This document shows, in pieces, positions 1 to 35,400 of a DNA stretch of 64,000 nucleotides; position 1 is the first letter of the stretch, and every line of letters starts with the position of its first letter. The DNA lies in NCBI GenBank assembly GCA_963924555.1, contig OZ004587.1, positions 7,704,075 through 7,768,074 on the forward strand, in the 5' to 3' direction. Under the pieces are notes generated by a model. That model did no database searches and was not told the DNA's origin. It worked only from the letters and a program-made list of their open reading frames with translations. This DNA comes from Crambe crambe. Taxonomy: Eukaryota > Porifera > Demospongiae > Poecilosclerida > Crambeidae. Position numbers and translations under genes: made by a program.

Positions 1-9457
<9,457 letters not shown>

Positions 9458-9605
9458 AAACATACTTTTTCACTTGTTTAATTTTATTGGTCATCACATT
9501 CAATCATTAATATGTATAGTTTTCTTTGGAGACGATCCTTTCCTACTCGTACTTTTCCCGCGCGCGGATTATTATAAGCCACCACCTGTACTGTACCCGT
9601 ACATC

Positions 9606-9617
9606 TTTGGCGGGAAA
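9606..9617 (+). promoter_or_regulatory. E2F-type site upstream of the HDGF/LEDGF-like gene
   Basis: TTTGGCGGGAAA is a textbook E2F/DP consensus, 56 bp before the start codon at 9673 and close to a CpG-rich cccgcgcgcgg (about 9558-9568). It lies in the 215-bp gap after the dixin stop, which must hold the whole proximal promoter. Motif seen; binding is inferred. Confidence 0.6.
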
Positions 9618-9666
9618 CAGGTGCCAGTTCACAGATATATCGAGAAGAAAAGAGGCATAGTGGTAG

Positions 9667-19791
<10,125 letters not shown>

Positions 19792-20046
19792 TAGTATCAT
19801 ATCAGTATTATAGCATCACATATATATCACTCATTCCAAAGACACCGTTTTACTCTGTACCATAAGCTTTCTCTCTTCATATTTCCCATAGCTACTGAAC
19901 TCAGCAAGGCAATATACAATGCATGTACAAAAAGATCAGATCTATAATGTGTTGAGCCAGCATCTATCAGTTATTGTACAGTTCTATAATAATTGTGTCC
20001 ACCTTCATCATTAAATTCAGCACTTGTCTTGTTCCTTTTGAAGTCC

Positions 20047-20052
20047 AATAAA
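20047..20052 (+). terminator. Poly(A) signal AATAAA of the HDGF/LEDGF-like gene
   Basis: AATAAA followed by GT-rich gtctgtttgc, 256 bp after the stop at 19791. The first good canonical signal in the sense direction. Confidence 0.65.
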
Positions 20053-20393
20053 GTCTGTTTGCATTCACTTCACTATAACTTTCTGAAAATCAGTAACTCT
20101 GCTGATATTTTCAAATGTGAAATTTGGTCGTAAACTGAAGAAGCAAAGATATCGATCAAGTGCACGTGAATGCAAATAGATTATTATGGCCAGCATGGAG
20201 TAAAATCTTACAAGAGTTTTCTCCCACTTTGCAGTATGCTGACTAATCAAGATTATAATTGAACTTTGTTTACAGGGGACATGACATTCATTACACACAT
20301 AGTGACCTTTGAACTGAACTTTAAACACAGGACAGATAACAAAGCAGTGCGGTGCACATACATACATATATACATAGTTCTTGGTGATGACAT

Positions 20394-21778
20394 TTATTTG
20401 CTGTCACATGAGGAGGCAACTGAGTTGTAAAAGGTGACCTTACACTTGCGGCTATGCCCTGTCCTCTCCTCAAAGCACTGACACATTTTGATGGGAGGGC
20501 AATAGAGGTGGAGGGACACTGTCACGTCCGTGTGCTCAGGGTTCTCAACACGATGCAGCCCCAACGAATCTGGAGGGAGCGAGGGAGGGGTACAGTACAC
20601 TGAAATAAATTCAGTTGGACATGCAGTGTCCAAAAATTGTGATAGTGGAACTTCTAATAAAGGACACTGAGAGAGGGCAAACTTCAATCAAGAACAATCT
20701 AAAAGTATGTACCTTTGTATATTAATAACCTAAAAATGGCTGGCTATTTCAAGTTTTGGTGGTGCGTGTCTTCAAAAAATTTCAACAAGTTTGTTACCAA
20801 GTAACCACAGACAACGAGCCAAATTCACTACCTTAAACAGTTCCTACTATCCTTGACAGTGGCAACTTTATTAATGGAACAGATGCTACTAGAATAATAA
20901 CACACACATGGTGCCTGGTGCCTTTATGACTAATCCATCTTATGGAGAGACAAATGTTATTTTTCATAGAGCGTGATTCTTTGTTCCACTGTATATACAC
21001 TTCAAAATTTTTATGTGAATACTTCACTCACTGTTAATGTACGTGAGGTCATCAATACCATATATCGAGGTATGTCTTATCTTCATGGGAGCAACTTCAC
21101 TGTCTCCCTGGATACTTGCCCCACCTTCTTCACCCTGGGCTTGATTCTCTGGCCAATCATAAACTGTCTCTTTCAGACATCCTTGCAATATCTGAAAAGA
21201 CAAAACAGAAGAGCAGATAACACTACATACATACATACATACAGTGAGGACACTCCAAGAGAGGACAAACCTCTCAACAAAGGACAATTGAAAGTACTTT
21301 ACTCTATACAAAAAAATTTCTACATGTATAAGGGACAAAAGGAATTGTCAGACTTTTGGAGTGTCCGTTCCACTGTATAAAAATTGCTCTGTCTCACCTT
21401 CATGAAGCAGTGAGAATCAGCATGGTCATGAATAGAACTCCCTTGTCCACAATCCCAACAGAGCAGAATCAGGTTGTAGCGATCATTGCCAGCATCAACT
21501 AGATTTCTAGTGTACCTGGAAAGACATAATTTTTCTTTGTATTTGTACTAAGTGTCCCCTTGAACATAACTCATAGAGGAATGATCCACTCACGTATGCT
21601 TGTCAAAATGGGCAAACTCTTCCCAGTCACTCTTCTTGGAAGCATAGGAGGTCAACAACTTTTGGACTTCATCTACGTCCACTCTATCAGTGGAGAAAGC
21701 CTCACTGATACCTTGCTTCAACTCCGCCCATGTTATGTTCTTATTTCTTCCTACTGCAGTACTAGTGGTGGCCATCAT
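20394..21778 (-). CDS. CDO1: Cysteine dioxygenase
   Basis: Exons in transcription order: 21778-21594, 21515-21398, 21191-21032, 20569-20394; 639 nt, 212 aa (mammalian enzyme 200 aa). Oxidises cysteine to cysteine sulfinate with Fe(II) and O2 in the cytosol, the first step to taurine and sulfate. [12 protein letters not shown] gives His91, His93 and Cys98; GLHRVEN gives His160; SLHLYCPP gives Tyr177. These correspond to the mammalian His86/His88/His140 iron ligands and the Cys93-Tyr157 pair that forms the thioether cofactor, so the enzyme should be active. A 15-residue-longer loop (residues about 118-140) accounts for the extra length. The first of two tandem ATGs is chosen as start. The stop TAA overlaps an AATAAA hexamer (20398-20393). 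Converges with the upstream gene; its promoter faces that of coronin. Confidence 0.97.
21246..21379 (-). mobile_element. MITE-like family A copy, truncated core
   Basis: aggacactccaagagaggac left side, ttccactgta right end, shortened in the middle. Lies in intron 2 of the CDO gene. Confidence 0.8.
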
Positions 21779-21876
21779 CCTAGTAACGGAGAAGGGAAGA
21801 ACGCATTCAATACGGTTTTTTGTTTTGTTTTCGCATACACGTACACGTACACGTGATCAGTGAGTCGAATATGCAT

Positions 21877-21884
21877 TGACGTCA
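21877..21884. promoter_or_regulatory. CRE palindrome upstream of CDO
   Basis: Perfect TGACGTCA about 100 bp upstream of the CDO start codon, followed by further cacgtc motifs to 21900. CREB/ATF-type site by consensus; binding not shown. Confidence 0.55.
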
Positions 21885-21899
21885 CGTCGAGTCACGTCA

Positions 21900-22370
21900 G
21901 ATCATATCATGTCAGTAAAATTATGCGCGCGGGCGCGCAGGTGCGCAATATATAAGACAATAAATGGTGGAGCATTTGGGGGTGTGGCCTGCGAGGCTAC
22001 GTCACCAGCAGTGCAGCCAGCTAGGCCTGGTGTTTTGGGTTGTTGTCCAGCATAACAAAATCTTGGCCAGTGATCAAGATCCTGGCTTTGTGTTGGATGA
22101 ACCATAGAACCATAGACATTGGGCGCGAACGCGCACGTAGAAGCGGAAGTGAACTTGGTAGCAGGCGGAAGTGTTTTGCATTTGTGACCATTTATGGAAA
22201 TTTCTGTTCAGCACCACCTGTTGCCTGTTTAGCTGCACTTTCTGCACTGTGCCTGGCTTCTGCGTTTTATTCGATCTTGAACTCGAGAAGCCCTCGGTCC
22301 ACTTCATATCGGCAGCTGCAATTTTCCAAGAGCTTTTTCGGGCCGGGAGAGGATATTATAGTTGGGGTAA
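21900..22370. promoter_or_regulatory. CpG-rich promoter region, probable 5' untranslated exon of coronin
   Basis: GC-rich (gcgcgcgggcgcgcagg, gggcgcgaacgcgc) within otherwise AT-rich DNA. Two ETS-type gcggaagt motifs at 22143-22150 and 22165-22172 face the coronin direction. A donor-like gtaaga at about 22366 could end a non-coding first exon spliced towards 24525. The open frame at 22040-22393 looks like shadow, not protein. Confidence 0.45.
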
Positions 22371-23714
22371 GACCAAGCAAGCTACCTTCGTAACTGACCA
22401 GTTCAGATAGTTCAGCTAGGCTGAACTCTTGATATTTAAATAGGCAATTTTATTGCTTCATTCTATGAGAATTATAAATGGGTCAAAAGTTTGGTAGCAA
22501 TAAATGGTCAACCATGCTCTTGTGCTGTGTTAGTAATCCAATCAAATGATCTCTTGGGGTTTGACAGTTTGGAAACTGGATATGCTTTGCTATAATATTG
22601 ATAAGGACAAACCAGCTGATGCCTAGGCTAGAGCAAACACCTATTACCCTTGGATGACTTCCAGTGCCCGTAGGTCTAGCTAAAGGTCCTCTCATGTTGA
22701 TATTAATCCACTACTCTTGTTGATTAATGCTACTCTTGTTGATATTAATCTGTTAAATATAGTGTATGAATAGCCTTTGTAAATAATATTTCCGCTGAAA
22801 TCTGAAGATGGGTAGGTAGGTGTGGCTAACTAGCACCTCCAGCCTAGTGCCTTTAGCCACAGGCTTCAGCTGAGACTAGGTACAAAGTATGAAGCAAGTT
22901 GTGCCTAGCATTAGCAAGAGAGGGACTGTTGTTGTTTTTTTGTTGTTTTTTTTGAGTTGGCTTCAGTATCTTTTGAGTAAGTAAAGATGTATTTAATTCT
23001 CTGAACTTCTTAGAGAGGAACTTCTAAGACAATTGTGTATATGAACTTGGGCTTCAAAGATAAATATGAACTTTTGAGAAAGGTTTCTAAGGCAATTCTG
23101 GATACTGCTAGAGGAAGGGTTCTGAATACTATCATAGTCAATTTTGTTCTCCAGCTTTGAGCTCAGAGGTTCACTGTTAGGGGATTTCATATTTGACCTT
23201 CTTTCATGTCAGACTATTCAATAGAGGAAGTGTAACTTTGGAGAGAGAGGGGAGAGTGAGAGAGAGAGGACCAATCTATAATTATTGAAGAATGTGTATT
23301 GCATGTGACCAACTATTAAGCAGAGAGAAAAGTGTTGTCATGATTATTAGACGTAGCAAAGAAGATTAAGGAGTTAAATGAGCCCATGTATTATGGAGAG
23401 AGTGGTCACATTCCTTAGAATCGTGTACGAGTTGAAATGTGTGAATTATCTTCGGTACCTTTTTTCATCGTGTCTCCCATTGCATGTCGTGCACTGAAAT
23501 CTCTAATGTAATGGTGACAGAGGAAGTAGAGAAATGTGATATAATATATCCCTTGCCTTAAAGGGTTAATCATATAATGGTGAGAAAGTGGATATCCAAA
23601 TCGGTAATTGGTATAACTTTTTAGTTTACTGGCTGTGGGCCAGTATTTGTTTATCGCTAGGCAACTCAATAATGTGGAGCCTGTAGTAGTTTCCTTGTGT
23701 ACAGGAAGTAGTAA

Positions 23715-23985
23715 ACTAATTAACCAGTATACTGCTCTCTAACACCTGCTACCTCAAGTCAGTATATTGTCAATATACTACTTAGTATGCTACTCTCTGA
23801 CTTCAAGTCAGTATACTACTCTCTGATACCTCAATACACTGCTACTTTATCAGTAAACTGTTCAGAGTGAGGAACAATATACTGAACAGTATTATACTAA
23901 CTCAGGATGCAATATACTGAGTAGTATACTAACTCTCAGGAAGTAATATACTGAGTAGTATGCTAACTTTCAGGAAGCATTGTGG
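23715..23985. repeat. Tandem and inverted repeats built on the palindrome agtatact
   Basis: Many cagtatactactctctg units in the left half and aatatactgagtagtatacta units in the right half. The two halves are roughly inverted. A similar but independent array lies at 56095-56285. Confidence 0.8.
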
Positions 23986-24316
23986 GTCATATATATAGTT
24001 TGAGCTTATACAACATAAAATCAACAAAGAATGAGGATATTGAAAGTGTTGCTAACTCCTAAATCAATCTTTTTTCAACAAGGCTTAAAATTCTTACCAA
24101 CCCCATTCAGATGCAATGCCGTTTGGGGGAATTTTATGGTTTGGTATGATGCCACTGAAATAGCTGTTACTGGTGATAATGTGTCTGATTGTGCTCACTG
24201 TTTACTTCATGACTCTCCCTCTATTCAGACTATTTTTGATGGGTGGTTGCTATGCTTTAGACAGGTTTTACTTCATCCATTATCCATGACCTTCTAATAA
24301 GTATAAGTATGGAAGA

Positions 24317-24386
24317 GAGGGGGAGGGAGAGAGAGAGAGAGGGGGGGGGGGGGGGGGGGGGGAGGGGAGAGAGAGAGAGAGAGAGA
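24317..24386. repeat. (GA)n / poly-G tract
   Basis: GA repeats flanking an uninterrupted run of about 20 G. G-quadruplex potential. Confidence 0.9.
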
Positions 24387-24524
24387 CTGACGACTGACAA
24401 GTGATGATTGAGAGATTGGAGACCACCTCTATTCAGACCACTTTGATTGTGGTCACGGTTTCACTACATCCGTTATCCATGACCTCTCTACCTGGACCTA
24501 TAGGTGATATAATCTGGACTGAAG

Positions 24525-27904
<3,380 letters not shown>

Positions 27905-28589
27905 AATGACAATTTTTTTTGCAGAATGATATTTTTTGTGCTTTAGGCATAATTGTGTAGTAACTTTTTTCTTTCTTTTTTAATTATTATTTGTGTATGT
28001 TGTGAAATGTAGTCCACCAAGAATATCCTCAATGTAGAACTGTTGTGTTCATTTTTTTCCTTTTTTTTCCTTTTAATTATGAATTGAATCCTGTATCATT
28101 GGTTGCATCAAGGGCGAAGGCGGGTCGATACGCCCTTGGTTGCATCATAGTACTCCGGCGGGAATCTTGCAAAATGCAAGAGTTCGAGTGTGCATTCTCG
28201 CGCATGAGCCTCGAAAAATCTCGCTGGAGAAGGTTAATTGTACACCAAAGGTTAGAAGTATACTAGAACAGTCACCAGCTAGCTCTTCAAGGCTTATTTT
28301 CGAGCGCAATTTCAAAAGTTAAAACAGTACGAAATCTCACTGGAGAAGGTGAATGGCATGCTAATAGGTTAGAACTATACTAGAGCAGTCACTAGCTAGC
28401 TCTTCAAAGCTTACTTCCCTAAAGTCCTTTCCAAATCTGAGCAGAATTTCAAAAATTTAAGCAGTGCGCATGCGTAGTAGTCTGACGAGAACTCTGCAAG
28501 AGATCGAGACTCTTGAAGCTTCCACAATGGTATTCAAACACCCCAGCGTGCATAGCAGCTGGACAGAGATCTGCCAGAGCACTGTGCCT

Positions 28590-29154
28590 CACAAGGAAAT
28601 TGAACTTCCTTCAGAAAATCTCGGCAAAAGACTTTAGCATCACTCTCAGACGACGTCAACTCTACCTGCCTAGTTCGGGAATGTAGGGACCTGGAGCACT
28701 ACTTTGGAACAGATTTCACATCAGCTATCCTTCAAGAAGGAACTGATCCCTGTCCCCACCCACGCAAAATTAAGGAGGACATAAGCTCAAAGGATCGTGA
28801 CCTGCTGTTAGCCAAGCATAAAGGAAGGGCTGACATGTCCATCGTGGTGGAGGTGGAGACTGAAATTGGATGGCCACGATTATGGGACCTCGCACTAGAC
28901 AATGGTGCCAGGTGCATCGAAGGGCTGAGGAATCTCTTACGGGTGATTACATTCCCACCCCATGCCATGCATGCTTGCCCCGTATGAGAGAGATGACATC
29001 TGCAGAGACTCCCTGCTCAGCCACATCCTCAACACTCACACCAACTGCCACCTTAGCAGCAAAGAACTCCTCCAAGAGCTCTCATCCGTCACGGATGCTG
29101 ACTCGGTCTTCTTCGGCCAGTTGTGTCACTTGGCTAAAATGTTTCAAACTTGAA
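28590..29154 (+). pseudogene. Degenerate coding remnant, possibly transposon-derived
   Basis: Higher GC than its surroundings and coding-like, but broken. One frame reads from about 28685 to a stop at 28986 (includes EHYFGTDFTSAILQEG and MSIVVEVETEIGWPRLWD). A second frame continues from 28987 to 29154 (ERDDICRDSLLSHILNTH to LCHLAKMFQT). A one-base shift near 28982 would place a CPxC-like pair and a C-x-H-H-like set in one zinc-finger-like region. I do not recognise the family. Multi-copy transposon companion ORFs often decay like this, but that is a guess. Confidence 0.4.
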
Positions 29155-29270
29155 CCCTGTAGCTCCTGTATTTCTTATTTTGTTATGCCCACTTGGGTCT
29201 TTGTAATGAACTTTGACTTTTGACCCCAAATGAAATAGAACGACCAATTTTTGCAAGATTCCCTAAAACC

Positions 29271-29436
29271 TCTGTAATACAGGTTGGTTGACCAGTAGAA
29301 TTTGCACATGTGCAAGATAAATTCAAGTGAGCACAATATACTGTTATATAAATGCAATGATCTTAAATTTTGCGAGCACGAATTTAATTCTGCACAGTCA
29401 GCAAATTTTGTGTCAACCAACCTGAAAACCCCTGTA
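29271..29436. mobile_element. MITE-like family B copy
   Basis: Termini acctctgtaatacaggttgg and gtcaaccaacctgaaaacc are inverted repeats of each other. About 166 bp. A second copy in opposite orientation lies at 49784-49951, sharing cttgcacatgtgcaa and cagtatattttgctcg-type internal sequence. Confidence 0.88.
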
Positions 29437-29463
29437 AAAATTAATGAAAGGATAATTATTGAA

Positions 29464-32400
29464 TTATGTATCTGTACGCAATGATTCCTGCCAAGTCTTT
29501 GTAGGATGTCCTGCAGATTCGCTACGTCCTGATAGTTTTCCTGTCCTGCTCCCCCCTATTGCCTTGGACCAATAGACCCTTTGAGGTGACCTGGTGAAGT
29601 CAGTGTGCAGGATCAACTTAGTACTGGGAACAAACTTAGAGACTGATTCACAGCTAGTGAGTTTGTGTGAAGGTGAAATTCGCTGTTTTTTCTTGAGCTT
29701 TTGAGAATGAGGGGCTGGAGCAGTTTTTGTAGAAACAGGAGCTTTCTTTGGCTTTGAAGTTGAGGACAGAGAGCCTTGTTTTACAGCTTCTTTCGATAAT
29801 GTCAACATTCTAGGAAACCCAGAACCATTTCCTGCTTGCTCATTCCATAGAGTCTCTCCTTTTGAAATACGAGTACTTTTTACATCCGGTCCTGAATCAT
29901 GCCCTGCAACATCACTTGTACAAGTACTTAATCCTTTCCAATCTTCTACTGAATCATGTGATCCATCCTTATGCTCACTGGCCTGTAAACATTCTAAATA
30001 ATGCCCACCTCCTGTGCTTTCTTTGGGTTTTGTGGCATGTTCACTCTTAATAGTACTGGATGAGTAAGAGCATTTTTTATCACTCGAATCTACCATCTTG
30101 TTGCTGGCACTACCACTGCCAAAGGATTCATGTTGTAACTCCACGCCAAAGTCACATGACTGATCATGTGAGTTGACCAGTTGATGAAGACGTTGGAGGT
30201 AATGGCGTTTTACTTCTTTAGTAATTTTCTCCCTCATTTCCTGCAGTTTCTGCTCGTAAAAAAGTCTCTTTTCTTCATCCATTTTCTTCACCTGCAATTA
30301 TGCATGGATTCAAAAAGTTAGACATTTTTCATGGCATAAGGAAATTTATATGCTTCAAATTTTGCAAAACCACAAAAACTTCATACTATACAAAGTTTCA
30401 TATTAGTGTGTCTAGCCAATGAAAACCAGTAACAGTGAGCCTCCAAATAATGGACACACTTGGGACCCATCCTTTTGTCCTCTGTAGAGAGGTTGTGTAC
30501 AGAGTGTATACTTCTATGTACAAAGGTACTTTTAGATTGTCCTTTGTTGAGAGGTTTGTCCTCTTTCAGAGTGTCCTTTATCCAAACACCTTATTCATAA
30601 AAGACTATTACCACATGTGTAAGCTCGGTCTTCACAGCCAGGATTGTTGAGCGTAATACTTCCTTGATCTGATCCACGTCTACACCACACCCACCATTCC
30701 TTTGGAGATCGACCTCCGCACTCTTGTCCCGTTCCTGCAAGCAGCGAGCGACATCCCCTTCCAGCTGCTTGATCTTTTCTGTCAAAACTGCCTTTTCTCG
30801 TCTGTGCCTCTCTCGGACGTCTTCCAAAATCCTCTCATTTTGTTTCTTTGAATCCAGCAAAGATGACTGCAAAGCCATCTACATGTATGAAGTATTTGTT
30901 TAATACAGATAACCAAAATTCTATCCCTATTTTCATTATACCCAAGCAGCTGCAGTACATTCTGGTATACTTCTAAATGATGCCCATCCCGATATGATTA
31001 TTACTGAAGCATTAATAGAAACAAACATAATTAATACTAGCGTTATTTAAACATCTTTGTGAAGATGGTCCATTAACGGTTCATAAAATTTCTTACAAAA
31101 TCTCTTTTGAAAGTATACAGTGTTTTCCTCCCCTCCATTCATTTCCTAGCCAACATTATAGTTCACACTGCAGGCTCATCTGAGTACATTTATAGAGCAC
31201 AGTGACTACTTCAGCACCCTCTTTAAGAATTTAGTTGGGGGAAACACTGGGTATACATGATCTTTACTGTACGGCGTACCTCTATCCTTGTTCTCATGGC
31301 TTCTTCTCCTTCTTTCTTTGCTCTCTCCACCTCTGCCTGCAGTAGCACCTGTTGGGTAGCCCTCCATTCCTCGTGGGCGGCCTCCAATAACCTCACCTCT
31401 CGTTGACGGGATGCATTCTTCCCTTCGTCTAACCATTTCTCCCTCTCCGAAGCCAACACCACATTAAAAGTGGCCTCACAATCCTAAAAAAAATTTCATC
31501 CAAGAAATTATAATTTGCCGTTGGAATCTCTGCTGGAGGACACTCCGAAAGAGGACAAACCTCTCAACAAAGGACAATCTATATACACTCTATACAAAAT
31601 AACCTCCAAAAGAGGACAACCTCACTACAAAGGACAAAAGGCTGGGTCCCAAGTGTGTCCATTATTCGGACAAAATAACCTCCAAAAGAGGACAACCTCT
31701 CTACAAAAACTGGGCCCCAAAAGTCATTTTGGGCTCACTTTTTTGGCAGCAAGAACAGATGCTTGAATTTTTTCCTCATAGGACGCCTCCCACTCCGTTC
31801 GAGCTCTAGAAACGGCATCAGCAATCGCTGCTTCGTCAGGAGGTAATTTCACAGGGGTTGCACCCCCTCCAACTCTACTTCCCCCCTTGCTACTGGACTG
31901 CTTTCCCGTGACTTTGGGAGGGTTCTGAGGAACAGATTTCAGCCGAGCTTGCAGGTCTTGCTTCCAGAGTCTCTGAGCAGAATTGACAGCACTTTCGATT
32001 CGACTCTGAATAGTCCTATATAAAAGTGTCACAGATACAGTTAATACGCCCCATTGTCGCCACCCCTGACACCTCTCTAATTAAAGAAATATTTTCAAAG
32101 CTCAAAGCCTGAATATTTCCCCACAATTATAGCAGTATTGCCCAACCCCCAACAATTATGACCTTTCATGCTTACCCTTAACACACAAAATTAATAGCTA
32201 CAACTGAATTACAGAAAACACTAATGGAAAGTAACAAATAGCCAACCCTGGCACCTCTTTGCTCCCACTTAGTCTCCCAGCCGCTACAGTTATCTAAGCC
32301 ACTACATGTTATCTAAGTGAACTGTGTACAAGAAACTAACCGCTTCTTGTTCATTCAGCTAGCAGAGCTTAACCAGGGAAAACCCCTAAAGTTGTAACGC

Positions 32401-35400
32401 TTTAGTTGCTATAGCAAACACATGTAGTTATTATTGGAGTGCAATAATCCAATAACTATTGACCAATCAGATTGCCAAATGCAGAGTTGCATCAAGTGTA
32501 GTGTATTGATTCACCCCAGACACCTCTCTAATCAGGACACTGTCCTATTGCAGGATACCTCTCTAATTATAATCAGGACACTTCACTCTTTCTCTGTTCA
32601 CCTCTGAAATGAGGACACCTCTCTAATCAGGATACTTTTTTCTGGTTTTTTTAGCTAAAAGTGTTTGCATAAAGGAGCACCAACCACTTGTACACCCCCC
32701 ACCAACCTCCTTCATAAAAAAAAAAAAAAGACTTACGCTTCCCTCTCCTTCAGCCACTGAATCCTAGCTCCCTTTACTGCCTCCTCCACGCACACCCTCT
32801 TCTCATCCTCCCACTCCTCACGAGCAAGTGCCAACTTCTCTTCCTCTCGTTTTTCCATCTCCTCCCTCAACTTAACCACCTCCTCATCCTCCGACTTCTC
32901 AAACGTCTCAGATGCCTGGAATTTCACATCTTTAGTTCCTTTCGTCTCCTCCCCTTTCCAGATACTCCCTCCAGCCACACCCCCATCTCTCTCCCATTCT
33001 TTTCTGGCTTCTTCCACGGCCAAACAAACAGCCTCTTCTTGCTTAGCCTCTCTCTCTGTCATCTGTGTTGTATACAAACCCAAAAATTAAACTGGTGATC
33101 AGCCATTTTGGACAGACCGAAATTTACTGGAAATTGGGCAATGAAGTGGTTTTACAGTGGAACCCTGCAGGGCTCACAGTAACACTCAATTGTCTGGACA
33201 TGATTATCTAATAACAGTTTTAAATGTATAGGAAAAAAATTGGTCAGATAAAGACCAGACAAATGAAGAAATTGACCGGAAAATGTCCTGTGACTGACTG
33301 TTAGTGTGAGCACTGACCCTGTGATTCCCTGGCTATTACTGAAACGAGGACACCTCTTTATAACCAGAGTCCCATTGCAATATAGATGTCACCCCCTGAA
33401 ATGAGGACACCTCTCTTATCAGGACACTTTTCTCTGCCCCATTGCAATATAAATACATTCATGAAATGAGGACACCTCTCTAATCAGGACACTTTTCTCT
33501 GTCCCATTGCAATATTAATTCATCCCTGAAATGAGGACACCTCTCTAATCAGGACACTTTTCTCTGTCCTATATATAAGAGCCTGCATTGAAAAGTTCCA
33601 GGACAACCCTCTTTACTTGCCTTTTTAATTTCTTTTTTCATTTCTGATCTCTCTTTGGATATCAATTCCACCTCTTCCCTTAGCCTCTCCTTTTCTCCAC
33701 ACACTACTACATACTGCTCCTGCACTGCTGCCAAGTCACTCCTGAAAGGTCACATGAGCATCACATGATAGGTCATACGTTTGATCATGCTTCACATATA
33801 TATACAGCATGCAAAGTATGAAAGTCACACGAGGGTCAAACACACATGTATAAATCACCACAGAGCCTATGGAGGTCCAGGGAAAGATATTATTTTAAAC
33901 TTTACTTTATGAGTGATATTTGGTGATTGAGGTCTTGTGCGATCTTTTCCTTTTCGGAGGTCATGGACTCCCTCAGATGGAGGGTGGAGTCTTCATGCAG
34001 CTTCAGACATGCTGAACGACATCTACATTGTCATCAATCCATTCAACATAGTGCAAAATTTTAACAACAAAATGAAAGCAAAATTAGTTCAAAACGTCAA
34101 TAGACTATTAGCAGTATGTTCTGAAAATATGACACTTATGATCTCAAGATCTCAGAAAAACATGTTTGACTTCAGGGGTAAAAAAGCAATTATCAGAATT
34201 GCCTTAGATGTGGAGAGTATGTCTACTGCCATGGCAACTAGAAATGAAAATGAGGCAACATCCAAGCTTAATATAACATCAACAATATTCATGGCCCCCC
34301 AGTGCTAATATAACAGCCCATGACCATGGACAGCAAAGATAATTCTAGATGAATCATTTCCGCAGTTAGTTATATATACATACCAGAATAGGAACTCAAA
34401 ATGAATTTGATCAAGATAACATTAACTCCCTTGATGATTCCACCCTGCTATAAAAACCAAGAAACATCCACTGCTTATGTCAGTCTTCTCACAACAGAGC
34501 AAAACAACAAAACATCAAACAATTCTTCTGCTAAGAGAAATGGCACTTCAAACCGCCACAACTGCAGTGATGGAAGCAGTGAAAAATGGTGCTATAGTCT
34601 TTGCTACAGCAATTAAGGATATCTTCCAAATTGCAGTGCTGTTTCCTGGAACCTGGAGTTTGGTCCTAACTCTATTGGCTTTCTGTCTGGTGATTATAGT
34701 CTGCACTGGTGCCACCATCAGTATCATCAGACAATGTACAGATCGGAGATGATTCAAAGGAGAGTGACTTACATACAATACACAATTATAAGGAGCTCTC
34801 CATAAAAGGTGTTGACTTGAACTAATTTTATTGTATCAAATAATTGTTAGTTTTTTGTTAATAGCCTAAAGATAATTTATTTTCTAAAACCAAACTGTAA
34901 CTGCACAAATGATATCACCCAAAATCAGATGAACACTAATCAGTCAATACACAAGCGGCAGGCTGACTTCCATAATTATATGGAAGGAGTTAATTGTGGG
35001 AATATAGCTGAGCTGGCCAATAATAGGAAAGTACATAACTTCCAAATTGCAGCTGACCTTGATTACCAAGAACTAACAAGCTGCTTAATCACCAGACATA
35101 TTTCAAAGAGGTGATCTACAAGAGTGTGGCCACTGTGACCAAGAGTTACAAAACTTATTATTCTTTGTTTATAACAATTTGAGAGTCAGAATGCTGCTTT
35201 TAAAGAGTAGATATTCAATACAAAACACTTTTCAATTGTGTCTTGCATTAGATAAAGTAGAACATCGATGGGAGGAAACATCAATAAGTTCATAAAACAG
35301 CACTAAAAGATTATAGCTGATGGATACTTAGTGTGCATGGTGTGTGTTTGCATGTGTGATGATAATAGGAATGGTAGGAATAACCTGAATTAGATAGCAA

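Larger units (their letters stand above)
22371..24524. other. Coronin 5' region without recognisable coding sequence
   Basis: AT-rich, no conserved protein seen on either strand. Contains tandem/inverted agtatact-type repeats (23715-23985) and a GA/poly-G tract (24317-24386). Most likely the first (untranslated) intron of coronin. Confidence 0.5.
27905..29463. other. Coronin/CEP152 convergent intergenic region
   Basis: Holds the 3' ends of coronin and CEP152, an imperfect tandem duplication (28200-28440, units with aaatctcgctggagaagg and tagctagctcttcaa), a degenerate coding remnant (28590-29154) and a hairpin element (29271-29436). Confidence 0.7.

Noticed and set aside
22040..22410. Plus-strand frames of 79-117 aa upstream of coronin
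   Set aside because: GC-rich promoter-like DNA with ETS motifs; no domain, and the frames overlap a likely non-coding first exon.
31515..31766. Plus-strand frame of 83 aa (and similar at 20973, 27320, 44981, 57285)
   Set aside because: Largely translated family A repeat ([15 protein letters not shown] peptide recurs wherever the element lies).
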